DNA of 34,576 nt, taken from positions 1-34,576 of the forward strand of contig JAFXQB010000024.1 of assembly GCA_017527435.1 (NCBI GenBank). Direction: 5' to 3'. Below are positions 21,796 through 29,700 of this stretch, piece by piece. A model generated the notes under the pieces. It was not told the DNA's origin. It saw only the letters and a list, made by a program, of their open reading frames with translations, and made no database searches. This DNA is from Salinivirgaceae bacterium. Lineage in GTDB: Bacteria > Bacteroidota > Bacteroidia > Bacteroidales > SZUA-534. Within the stretch, counting starts at the first letter, position 1. Each line of letters starts with the position of its first letter. The translations under genes were made by a program, and so were the position numbers.

Positions 21796-22188
21796 ATGGC
21801 ATCGATATTCACAAAAATCGTCAACGGCGAAATCCCCTGCTATAAGATAGCGGAGGACAAGGATTATTTTGCTTTTCTCGACATCAGCCCTGTGCAGAAA
21901 GGTCACGTGCTGGTGATTCCGAAGCAGGAGGTTGACTACATTTTCGACCTTGAGCCTGCGGTTCTGAGCGGTCTGCATCAGTTTGCGCAGCGCGTGGCAA
22001 AGGCCATCCGCAAGGCCATTCCGTGCAAGAAGGTGGCTGTGGTTGTTCTAGGGCTTGAGGTGCCGCACGCTCACATCCATCTGATTCCGATGAACAGCGA
22101 GGCCGACGTGCGTTTCGACAAGAAACAGCAGTTGACAAAAGATGAGTTTGAGGCTATTGCCGAGAAAATCAGAAAAGAGTTTGAATAA
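21796..22188 (+). CDS. HIT family protein (histidine-triad hydrolase)
   Basis: 130 aa. SIFTKIVNGEIPCYKIAED and GHVLVIPKQEVDYIFDL are the usual HIT start and beta core, and PHAHIHLIP is the HxHxH active-site triad. HINT/HIT enzymes cleave nucleoside phosphoramidates or related nucleotides. Tight coupling to greA is recurrent in Bacteroidetes as I recall. The gene is complete and of normal size; the physiological substrate cannot be read from sequence. Confidence 0.93.
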   Translation: MASIFTKIVNGEIPCYKIAEDKDYFAFLDISPVQKGHVLVIPKQEVDYIFDLEPAVLSGLHQFAQRVAKAIRKAIPCKKVAVVVLGLEVPHAHIHLIPMNSEADVRFDKKQQLTKDEFEAIAEKIRKEFE

Positions 22189-22211
22189 TATTTGAGTGGT
22201 AATAAACGCTG

Positions 22212-22239
22212 AACGCGGCTCGGAACGGGGCCGCGTTTT
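22212..22239 (+). terminator. Terminator of the greA-HIT operon
   Basis: AACGCGGC (22212-22219) and GCCGCGTT (22230-22237) form an 8-bp GC-rich stem, followed by TT G TG TTTTT. Confidence 0.8.
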
Positions 22240-22250
22240 GTGTTTTTACG

Positions 22251-22625
22251 GCAAGCACCAAGGCGGGCGAATCGGGACCGTTTATCGATTTTATGCTCAA
22301 TGAGATATACAAAACACTCATAGAGCATCAGGGCGAACCAATCACTAATGCGCAAAACATACCTTCAGAGAACAAGGCAGAAATAGACCGCGCTTTCGAT
22401 GAGAAATTTGGCAAAAAGTTCGGTGTAAAGTTCGGTGTAAATGAAAAAATGGTTCTGCTGCTTTTGAGTGAAACCCCGACAATAACAGCCGCCGAGATTG
22501 CCGAACGCACTGGGCTCAGCAAGCGCGGCGTGGAAAAACAGATAAAGAAATTCCGCGATATGGGAATTATCAGCCGCATTGGCAGCGACAAAGGCGGGCA
22601 TTGGATTGTGAACACTGATTTATAG
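22251..22625 (+). pseudogene. 3' remnant of a Fic-family gene with wHTH domain
   Basis: From about 22263 the frame reads AGESGPFIDFMLNEIYKTL, which resembles the end of the Fic domain, and continues into a winged helix (VLLLLSETPTITAAEIAERTGLSKRGVEKQIKKFRDMGI, with SRIGSDKGGHWIV). The catalytic HPFxxGNGR part is absent, and upstream sequence is the HIT terminator. An ATG at 22293 could still express a 110-aa wHTH protein. The C-terminal wHTH also occurs in AlbA/RecG-like ATP-binding proteins, so the Fic assignment rests mainly on the GPFIDFML block. Confidence 0.6.
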
Positions 22626-22654
22626 CAGAATGCACTATCATTTCACAATTTTTA

Positions 22655-22662
22655 TATCTTTG
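22655..22662 (+). promoter_or_regulatory. Promoter -7 box, long leader before the LRR gene
   Basis: TATCTTTG matches TAnnTTTG. The LRR start is about 340 nt downstream, so if this is its promoter the leader is unusually long. Confidence 0.5.
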
Positions 22663-23003
22663 ACCAACAACTGTAAACGGGAAAGCACTTTAAATAATGC
22701 TGATATTTGGTGAACATTGCAATGCTAATATGCAGGAAGGCAACCTGAATGGCGTGTCACATAAAACGGGCCGCAGCTTATCATTTTTGCATAACGCATT
22801 GATTATCACCCCCCCCCCACAGCTGCCATTGAGCACAATCGCATATTTATGTTTCATAATAATATTTCCCCTGCCACGCTCTGCAACCACCAACCCAACA
22901 GGTGTGTTGCCGCTGTGCGCAACTACCGCCACCACAAAGACGTGTGGCACATTTTTAATAAACACTAAATCAACATCTTAATAACTAATAAAATTTTACA
23001 ATT
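22663..23003 (+). other. Long gap before the LRR gene with a C10 tract
   Basis: No convincing gene is present on either strand, although weak ORFs of 91-94 codons cross it both ways. At 22809-22818 there is an uninterrupted run of ten C, unusual in this sequence and slip-prone. The stretch may be a long 5' leader or decayed DNA. Confidence 0.5.
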
Positions 23004-25829
23004 ATGATTAAAAAGACATTATCATTTTTATTTGCCGCAACGCTTGCAGGACAGACACTGGCGGCTGATTTTGAAAAAGATGGCTTGTATTACAACATTA
23101 CAAGCAGCGATGAACCAAAAACTGTGGAATTAGTCAGCAACAATAACTACTCTAACCTAACAACGGTTAACATACCTGAGACCGTTGTATATGATGATGT
23201 AACTTACTCGATTACAGGCATTGGTGACGGCGCATTCAGGAGGTGCAAAAAATTGGAGACGGTAACCGCTTCATCAATAACGAGAATTGGGCAATATGCA
23301 TTTTACGATTGTGAAGAACTCACATCGGCCACGTTTGGCAATAATTTGCAGAGCATTGAATTTTATGCGTTTGGCTTATGTGATAAATTAGAGTCATTCA
23401 CATTCGGACCGTCTGTAAAAAGCATTGGTGAGGATGCGTTTGCCTATTGTAATAGTTTGGAATCCGTCACAATTCCTGAAACTGTTACCGATATGGGCGT
23501 TTATATTTTTTATAATTGCACAGGGTTGAAATCGGTAACCATAAATACCCCAAACGTTGGTAGAGGAGCGTTTCAAAATTGTAGAAACCTTGAAGATGTA
23601 ACTTTTGGCAATTCAGTAAAGACAATAGGTAGCGCATTGTTATTTTTATGTTCTAAACTAAAGAATATAACTATTGGTAATTCGGTTGATACTATAGGTG
23701 AGAACTTTATTACCTGTTATGACAAGTTTGAAAATCTGGTTTCCATAACAGTGCCCAATACGGTAAGAAGCATTGGCAGTGGCGCGTTTTGGAATGTACC
23801 CAATGTCAATTATACAGGTAAGGCCAAGGGCAGACCGTGGGGCGCTATTACGGTCAACGGTCTGGTTGATGGCGATTTCATTTACGCCGACGCCAAAAAA
23901 GAAAAAATAATGTACTACATGGGCGATGGCGGTGATGTTGTGTTGGAAAGCACTGTTAAAAGTCTTAACAACAACCTGTTTAGCGGTTGTGAAGGGCTTC
24001 TGTCTATCACGCTTCCCGAATCGCTCGAAGAGATTGGAAACTATGCTTTCGATAATTGTAAGAACCTGAAAAACATAAATATACCTAATTCGGTTACAAA
24101 TATTGGTTCATCCGCATTTAATGGTTGCGAAAGTCTGGAATACAACGAGTACGACAATGCCTTGTATTTGGGAAATGCCGAAAATCCGTATTTGTGGCTG
24201 ATTAAGGCTAAATCACAAGATATTACATCGTGCGAGATTAACAGCAATTGCAAAAACATCTATGAAGGTGCGTTTTACAACTGCGCACACATTGCATCGC
24301 TAACCGTGCCCAATACGATTGAGAGAATTGGGTCAAGCGCGTTTGGTCTTGTGAGAAATGTGGTATACGCAGGGGCTGCCCAAGGCGCACCGTGGGGCGC
24401 ACAAACCTACAATGGTGTAATTGATGGCGATTTTATTTATCACGATGCTAGCAAAACGCTTCTGACGGCTTACACAGGAAACGCCGAAAGCGTTACAATA
24501 CCCGCAACGGTTAAAGGAATCAAAAACGGAGCATTTTGCCAACTTGATAACCTGAAAACACTTGTTGTCCCAAATTCTGTTGACACCATTTACAACACAA
24601 TTATTAATAATTGCAACAATCTGGAATTCAATGAGTATGACAATGCTCTCTATTTGGGTAACGATGACAATCCGTACTTGTGCTTAGTCAAAGCCTATTC
24701 AGATCAAATAACAGAGTGCAATATTAACAGTGGCTGTCGTTTTATTTTTGACAATGCCTTCCAATATTGCACCAAATTGGAAAGAATTGATATACCCAAT
24801 TCGGTCAAGTTCATTGGAGGTTCGGTGTTTGACCATTGCGGAAAATTATCGACGATCCACCTTTCCGAATCACTAACACGGATAGAATTCTGGTCGTTTG
24901 CATCTTGTTATTCACTATCGTCAATTAACATACCCGAATCCGTAGAATACATTGGGCCATCGGCGTTTTATAATTGCATCAATCTCGAATCAATCAATAT
25001 TCCTGATGCAGTTACAGTAATAGAATCAGATGTGTTCGGATACTGTAATAAGTTAAAATACAACGAATTAGAAGGCGGAATATATCTTGGCAACGACAAC
25101 AATCCATATATATATTTAGCAAGAGTTACCGCACAAGACACAACAACATTCAGTATAAATGAAAGATGCAAATTCATTGGATATAGAGCATTCTCTGGTT
25201 TCTTTAAACTGCAGTCGGTGAACATTCCGAACTCTGTTATTGGCATCGGTGCTTCCGCGTTTTCGTCAGACACACTATTGCCGACAATAACCATACCTAT
25301 AAGCGTGGCAAGAATAGGCAGTGGGGCGTTTGAGTTCTGCTATAATCTGACAATCAAATGTGAAACAGACTCAATACCAATGTATTGGGTGTCAAATTGG
25401 AATCCTGACAACAGACCTGTGGTTTGGAATTGCAATGGCACGGCAAACCAAGGTGGAAATGAAAATCAGGGTGGAAACGAGAATCAAGGCGGCAACGAGA
25501 ATCAAGGTGGAAATGAAAACCAAGGCGGAAATGAGAATCAGGGTGGCAACGAGAATCAAGGTGGAAATAACAATCCTGGCACCCCCGTCACCGAAACAGC
25601 CGCCGATGCTGTAAACATCTACGCCTATGGCAACACCATTGTTGTTAAGAATGCAACAGAGGAAATCAGTGTTTATGATGCAATGGGACGCCTTGTGTGT
25701 AGAGACGCGGCGCGCCACGTCTCTACGGTTGCTGAATCGGGCATTCGTGCAGAAATCCGCGTCAGCGGCGCAGGCGTTTACATTGTGAAGGTTGGCGCCG
25801 AGGCCAAACGGGTGATGGTGAATGATTGA
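23004..25829 (+). CDS. BspA-like LRR_5 surface protein with T9SS-like tail
   Basis: 941 aa with signal peptide (residues 1-20, TLAGQTLA-AD). From about residue 40 it consists of many 22-24-residue LRR_5 repeats of the form IPNSVTxIGxxAFxxCxxLxxI, typical of BspA-like adhesins. Two kinds of inserted module recur: a PWGA...GDFIY block twice, and a (Y/F)NE...(A/G)(L/I)YLGN..NPY block three times. Residues 815-856 are seven NQGGNE units, an extended linker. The last 75 residues (INIYAYGN..., VYDAMGRLV, GVYIVKVG) resemble a type A T9SS sorting domain. A REP palindrome is embedded in that tail. More A/T-rich than its neighbours. Confidence 0.85.
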   Translation: MIKKTLSFLFAATLAGQTLAADFEKDGLYYNITSSDEPKTVELVSNNNYSNLTTVNIPETVVYDDVTYSITGIGDGAFRRCKKLETVTASSITRIGQYAFYDCEELTSATFGNNLQSIEFYAFGLCDKLESFTFGPSVKSIGEDAFAYCNSLESVTIPETVTDMGVYIFYNCTGLKSVTINTPNVGRGAFQNCRNLEDVTFGNSVKTIGSALLFLCSKLKNITIGNSVDTIGENFITCYDKFENLVSITVPNTVRSIGSGAFWNVPNVNYTGKAKGRPWGAITVNGLVDGDFIYADAKKEKIMYYMGDGGDVVLESTVKSLNNNLFSGCEGLLSITLPESLEEIGNYAFDNCKNLKNINIPNSVTNIGSSAFNGCESLEYNEYDNALYLGNAENPYLWLIKAKSQDITSCEINSNCKNIYEGAFYNCAHIASLTVPNTIERIGSSAFGLVRNVVYAGAAQGAPWGAQTYNGVIDGDFIYHDASKTLLTAYTGNAESVTIPATVKGIKNGAFCQLDNLKTLVVPNSVDTIYNTIINNCNNLEFNEYDNALYLGNDDNPYLCLVKAYSDQITECNINSGCRFIFDNAFQYCTKLERIDIPNSVKFIGGSVFDHCGKLSTIHLSESLTRIEFWSFASCYSLSSINIPESVEYIGPSAFYNCINLESINIPDAVTVIESDVFGYCNKLKYNELEGGIYLGNDNNPYIYLARVTAQDTTTFSINERCKFIGYRAFSGFFKLQSVNIPNSVIGIGASAFSSDTLLPTITIPISVARIGSGAFEFCYNLTIKCETDSIPMYWVSNWNPDNRPVVWNCNGTANQGGNENQGGNENQGGNENQGGNENQGGNENQGGNENQGGNNNPGTPVTETAADAVNIYAYGNTIVVKNATEEISVYDAMGRLVCRDAARHVSTVAESGIRAEIRVSGAGVYIVKVGAEAKRVMVND
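25446..25571 (+). repeat. 18-bp tandem repeat coding NQGGNE, 7 units
   Basis: Seven 18-bp units, 25446-25571, the last encoding NQGGNN. Units differ mostly at third codon positions (CAA/CAG, GGT/GGC), so the array is not freshly expanded, but length variation among strains is expected. Confidence 0.9.
25699..25726. repeat. 28-bp REP-like palindrome inside the LRR tail
   Basis: GTAGAGACG and CGTCTCTAC arms (9 bp each) around a 10-nt centre. Its twin is at 25857-25884. It is read in frame as part of the sorting tail (CRDAARHVST). Confidence 0.85.
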
Positions 25830-25856
25830 TGGGTAAATAATTGATAATTTGTATTT

Positions 25857-25884
25857 GTAGAGACGCGCCATGGCACGTCTCTAC
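25857..25884. repeat. 28-bp REP-like palindrome after the LRR gene
   Basis: Same arms and length as the copy at 25699-25726, with a different centre (CGCCATGGCA). It lies 28 bp after the LRR stop codon and could serve as a transcript hairpin. 25885-26000 is A/T-rich with no feature I can support. Confidence 0.85.
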
Positions 25885-26000
25885 GTGTTTTATGCCGCGT
25901 CCTGTCGGGCGGAAATTGTAAGAAAATTTGAAAACAAAATTCTATAAAATTTTAAAAATCAATTTTTTATAAATTTTAAATGTGATTTTCTAAAAAATTC

Positions 26001-26043
26001 CCGCGCAGCGGTATCCCAACCCCATAATCCGCCTGCGGATAAA
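26001..26043. repeat. 43-bp direct repeat, left flank of hairpin element
   Basis: Begins CCGCGCAGCGGTATCC and ends ATCCGCCTGCGGATAAA; it contains two small palindromes. The counterpart is at 26272-26314 on the other side of the 196-bp element. Confidence 0.75.
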
Positions 26044-26052
26044 AACCTTTTA

Positions 26053-26248
26053 ATTGTCTGAAAGACAATATCTGCATAACCGCGGGTAAGCGAAGCGTAA
26101 CCCGTGGATGTACGCCACACCACGAAAAACAGTCCGAAGGACTGAACACTGGCAAGGTTCACTCTTTCAGAGTGTTATCCTATATGCTTTTTATCCGGCA
26201 GTTGCGCTTTGCTTACTGCCGGTTATGCAAATCACGTCTTTCAGACGT
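26053..26248. repeat. 196-bp multi-hairpin dispersed repeat, copy 2
   Basis: Same length and order of palindromes as 566-761 (for example ATTGTCTGAAAGACAAT, AGTCCGAAGGACT, CACTCTTTCAGAGTG, ACGTCTTTCAGACGT) and the same orientation. Several stems differ on both arms and keep pairing. It is flanked by the 43-bp repeats at 26001 and 26272. No protein is supported. Confidence 0.8.
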
Positions 26249-26271
26249 TTTCTTGGATGTTCTTAAAATTT

Positions 26272-26314
26272 CCGCGCAGCGGTATCCGAAAACCATTATC
26301 CGCTTGCGGATAAA
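26272..26314. repeat. 43-bp direct repeat, right flank of hairpin element
   Basis: CCGCGCAGCGGTATCC through ATCCGCTTGCGGATAAA, matching 26001-26043 at most positions. Confidence 0.75.
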
Positions 26315-26420
26315 CATCGGTTCAAATCGGGAAAAATCGGTTAGCGCAAAAACGCCTGTTGGCAAAAATCAGTTATCGAGAAAAAACATCGGCTTACGCA
26401 CTAACGACGGCAAATTGTTA

Positions 26421-26428
26421 TACTTTTG
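26421..26428 (+). promoter_or_regulatory. Promoter -7 box of the polyprenyl synthase operon
   Basis: TACTTTTG matches TAnnTTTG and overlaps a possible TTG start; the ATG at 26444 is therefore preferred, with a very short leader. Confidence 0.6.
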
Positions 26429-26443
26429 GCGAAAAACCTACGA

Positions 26444-27418
26444 ATGGCTGATTTGCAGACTATCAAGGCACCCATCAAGGCGGAAATGGACGAGTTTCAG
26501 CCCTTTTTCCGCAATTTTCTGCGTAGCGGCACGCGCCTGCTCGACCTGCTGCTTTTCTACGTGCAGAAGCAGAAAGGCAAGCAAATCAGGCCGATGCTGG
26601 TGTTCTTGACGGCCAAACTCTACGGCACCGTCAACGAGCACACCTACCACGCCGCCGCGCTCATCGAACTGATGCATACGGCTTCGCTGGTTCACGACGA
26701 TGTGGTTGACGAGTCGGACAAAAGGCGCGGATTCTGGTCGGTGAACGCCATCTGGAAGAACAAGGTGGCGGTGCTTCTGGGCGACTATCTGCTGGCCCGC
26801 GGCCTGCTGCTGGCGGTGAACAAAAGCGAGCATCGGCAACTCGAGATTGTGTCGCGCGCCGTTGAAGAGATGAGCGAAGGCGAACTGCTGCAAATTGAGA
26901 AGGCTCGGCATTTGAACATTGATAATCAGACATATTTCGATGTCATTCGCAAGAAAACGGCGGCGCTGATGATTGCCTGCACCACCGCTGGCGCCTGCTC
27001 GGTGGGCGCGGCCGAAGCCGATGTTGAGCGGATGGAACGGCTGGGCGAATACATTGGCATCGCCTTCCAAATTCGCGACGATTTGTTTGATTATGAAGTA
27101 AATGGCATTTTCGGCAAGCCTGCGGGCAACGACCTTCGCGAACGCAAAATAACGCTTCCGCTGATGCACGCCCTGCAAAACAGCACGCCAAGCGAGCGTC
27201 GGCAAATGATAAAAATCCTGCGTCAGAAGATGAAAACCGACGCCGACATCGATACGCTGATGAACTTTGTGCGCGGCCACGGCGGCATTGAGCACGCCCA
27301 AACGGTGATGGCCGATTACGTTGAAAAGGCGAAGGCGGTGCTGGCCGAAACGCCCGACAACGCGGCCCGCCAATCGCTTATCGACCTGATTGACTACACA
27401 ATATCGCGAAAGAAATGA
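26444..27418 (+). CDS. Polyprenyl diphosphate synthase
   Basis: 324 aa. First aspartate-rich motif LVHDDVVDES (DDxxD) and second motif FQIRDDLFDY place it among trans-isoprenyl diphosphate synthases; KGKQIRPML near residue 45 binds the pyrophosphate. It elongates farnesyl diphosphate with isopentenyl units, most likely to the octa- or heptaprenyl chain of menaquinone. The start at 26444 is preferred because the upstream in-frame TTG falls in the -7 box. The kinase gene downstream overlaps its stop by four bases (ATGA), so they are translationally coupled. Confidence 0.93.
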   Translation: MADLQTIKAPIKAEMDEFQPFFRNFLRSGTRLLDLLLFYVQKQKGKQIRPMLVFLTAKLYGTVNEHTYHAAALIELMHTASLVHDDVVDESDKRRGFWSVNAIWKNKVAVLLGDYLLARGLLLAVNKSEHRQLEIVSRAVEEMSEGELLQIEKARHLNIDNQTYFDVIRKKTAALMIACTTAGACSVGAAEADVERMERLGEYIGIAFQIRDDLFDYEVNGIFGKPAGNDLRERKITLPLMHALQNSTPSERRQMIKILRQKMKTDADIDTLMNFVRGHGGIEHAQTVMADYVEKAKAVLAETPDNAARQSLIDLIDYTISRKK

Positions 27419-28242
27419 AACGTTCACTGATTATTGCCGCTGCTGTTTTGGTTGCCATCGCGCTGGCAAGTTATTTTGCCGAAACGTTCGCAGCAAAACT
27501 AATTGTGATGCTCGCTTTGGCGGCTGCGGCCGTTGTCGCCCTGCTGCTTCAGAAGCGGCAATGCAAGAAGTCACTCGAAAGGCAGGCAGCATATTTCGAC
27601 CTGAAAACCAATTTGTTAAAAACATCGCTCGACCCGCATTTTCTGTTCAACGCCATCAACTCGGTGTCGTACTCAATCCACAAAGACGACACGAACACGG
27701 CATCGGAAAACCTGGGCACGCTGTCGAAACTGATGCGCACATCGCTTGAAAACATCGGCAATTTCGGCCACGAATTGAGCACCGAAGTAAGTTTCATCAA
27801 GAACTATCTGGCGCTCGAAAAATTCAGGTTCAAAGAGCAGTTCGACTTCACTTTCAAGATGATGCCCTACGTGAACGATATGGCTAAAGTGCCGTCGTTC
27901 AGCATTTTCTGCCTTGTTGAGAACGCGCTGAAGAAGGGTGTGCTGTCAAGGCAGGAACCTGGCCACATTGCCCTGACCATCGACGAAGACAAGAACAACA
28001 ACACGCTGGTGGTGACCGTGGCTGACGACGGACTTTTCCGCAACCCAAAAACCGATGCCGACCAACCGCATAACGTAAAGGTACTCAACGAGTTGATTAC
28101 TCGTTTGAACGCCATCAACGACCAAAAAATCGCGATAAGTTATTCGGCTAAAGACAGAGTTGACGGCGAGCCGCGCGGATGCGTCGCCGAAATGCGTATT
28201 CCGCTGGATTTCAGTTATTTGCTTAAGCCATCGGTTGGCTGA
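27415..28242 (+). CDS. LytS/YehU-type histidine kinase with degenerate ATP-binding domain
   Basis: 275 aa. Two N-terminal membrane helices (about residues 4-21 and 28-45) precede LKTSLDPHFLFNAINSVSYS, the His_kinase (PF06580) phosphoacceptor region with His75. The HATPase N box survives only partly (CLVENALKKG, with Lys where His is usual), and the glycine-rich G boxes after ADDGLFRNP are not recognisable. It may be a weak kinase, a pseudokinase or a scaffold. No LytTR response regulator is adjacent; the partner would be elsewhere. It overlaps the polyprenyl synthase gene by 4 bp, and its 3' end overlaps the convergent DUF2851 gene by 28 bp. Confidence 0.75.
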   Translation: MKRSLIIAAAVLVAIALASYFAETFAAKLIVMLALAAAAVVALLLQKRQCKKSLERQAAYFDLKTNLLKTSLDPHFLFNAINSVSYSIHKDDTNTASENLGTLSKLMRTSLENIGNFGHELSTEVSFIKNYLALEKFRFKEQFDFTFKMMPYVNDMAKVPSFSIFCLVENALKKGVLSRQEPGHIALTIDEDKNNNTLVVTVADDGLFRNPKTDADQPHNVKVLNELITRLNAINDQKIAISYSAKDRVDGEPRGCVAEMRIPLDFSYLLKPSVG

Positions 28243-29504
28243 ACAACCATCACCTGCCGCCCCACTCGGCACTTCAGGCACTGTTTTTTCTGGCAGTAGC
28301 AGTTGGCCAACTCAATGAGCGCCTGGCTCTCGAGCGCGCATTTGGCTTCGATTCCGAACTTTTCCCACTGGCTGATAATGGTGTTGCGCTCGGCGGGCAC
28401 ATCTTCGAGCCACTGCAGGGCGCGGTCGGTGAGTTCGGTCTTGTCGATGCTCTTTCCGTAGTGGAACATAAACGGCACAAAAGCGTTGATAACAAGCAGA
28501 TTAAGCGATGCATCGCCTAAATTCTTGTCCTTCCGCGCCGACGGTTTTTCAAAAACATAGTGCGTAAGCCAATAGTCGGAAACGCTTGTCGCGAAAAGAC
28601 GTTTTACATCGTCAACCGTTTGGCACTCAATCATTTTCGACAGCAGCGCCGACGATTTGCTGATGAGCGACGCCAACTGCGCAATACGAACGGTGGGCAG
28701 ATTGCCTGGCCGCATTCGGGCGAATTTCCACACGTGGCTCGGAATGGGCTCAAGCCGATATTTGATTTTCAGGTGGTTATACTCGCGCGCGAGCAGTTGC
28801 GTGTAGGCGTCGGCAGGCTCGGCTGGCAACAGTCCCGCCTGACCGAACAGCAGCGCTTCAACCTGCGTCAGGCTGTTTTTGTGGTGGGCAATCACGTTGA
28901 GCGGCAGCGACTGCGCAAGCATAAGGAAAGGTTGCGCATTCGTCTTGAAACCAAACGACTGCGCCACAGTATAGTAGAACGATTCTTCCCAATTGTTCTG
29001 CGTGAGCCGCAGGTTCTCGGCAATGGCGGCGGTTTTCTGCTCAAGGCGCTCAACGGTCAGCGACTCGTACCACTGCTGCATCACAAACGGGTCGATATCA
29101 GCAATATACGACTGACACGGCAGCCAACGGTCGGTGCGCATCAGGAATTGGTAGCGCTCAAGCAGCGGCTGTGGGCAGCGGATTTCGGTGGCGGGAATGA
29201 GTTGGCCCGTCTGGCTGCGGATTTCGGCATCGTTCTGCCCCACCACGTGCAGCACAACGTTGTTGTAGTGGTCGTCGGATTGGTGGCGGTGTCGCAGCCA
29301 ATCGCTCGAGCGCAGGTGAATCTCAACATTCCCCGCCCAAACAGTCTGCCCGATGCGGATGCGCGCGTTGAAGAAATCGGGGCCCTGGTCGCGGTTGTGC
29401 AGTCCTGGATTCAGCACTTCGATGGTCTCGCCCGAGTAGAACTCTGTGAGCGGCATCTGATAAAGGCCGTTTTTCCAAAGGAAATGCAGAAAATCTTCGG
29501 ACAT
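28215..29504 (-). CDS. DUF2851 family protein
   Basis: 429 aa. EDFLHFLWKNGLYQMPL at the start, QGPDFFNARIRI and WAGNVEIHLRSSDWLRH, and the C-terminal cysteine cluster CYCQKKQCLKCRVG match DUF2851 (PF11013), a family conserved in Bacteroidetes with no established function that I know. The clustered cysteines might bind a metal. There is no signal peptide, so it is cytoplasmic. It is convergent with, and overlaps by 28 bp, the LytS-like kinase gene. Confidence 0.85.
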   Translation of the reverse strand: MSEDFLHFLWKNGLYQMPLTEFYSGETIEVLNPGLHNRDQGPDFFNARIRIGQTVWAGNVEIHLRSSDWLRHRHQSDDHYNNVVLHVVGQNDAEIRSQTGQLIPATEIRCPQPLLERYQFLMRTDRWLPCQSYIADIDPFVMQQWYESLTVERLEQKTAAIAENLRLTQNNWEESFYYTVAQSFGFKTNAQPFLMLAQSLPLNVIAHHKNSLTQVEALLFGQAGLLPAEPADAYTQLLAREYNHLKIKYRLEPIPSHVWKFARMRPGNLPTVRIAQLASLISKSSALLSKMIECQTVDDVKRLFATSVSDYWLTHYVFEKPSARKDKNLGDASLNLLVINAFVPFMFHYGKSIDKTELTDRALQWLEDVPAERNTIISQWEKFGIEAKCALESQALIELANCYCQKKQCLKCRVGRQVMVVQPTDGLSK

Positions 29505-29700
29505 CGGAAGTTTTAAGTTATGAGTTTAAAAGTTATAAGTTTTTGTAGGGGCAAGATAGGAAAAAAATTGAACTACTGGCATCGGGCAAACGACGTCAGA
29601 CGACAATTCTACAAATAGGAAAAGGAAGAACAGCCGAAAGTCCCCTACTCAATCAGCCCTTCAGTTATTCAATCCTTCAGTTAATCACGCATTCAATCCT
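29505..29700. other. Gap between nadB and DUF2851 with repeated words
   Basis: No gene. On the plus strand CTTCAGTTATTCAATCCTTCA-type words repeat four or so times between 29655 and 29710, up to the end of nadB, like the word repeats in other gaps. No clear terminator is seen. Confidence 0.5.

Noticed and set aside
22690..22981. 91- and 94-codon ORFs across the C10 tract
   Set aside because: They lie on opposite strands, have no recognisable features and depend on the homopolymer for frame; treated as leader or decayed DNA.
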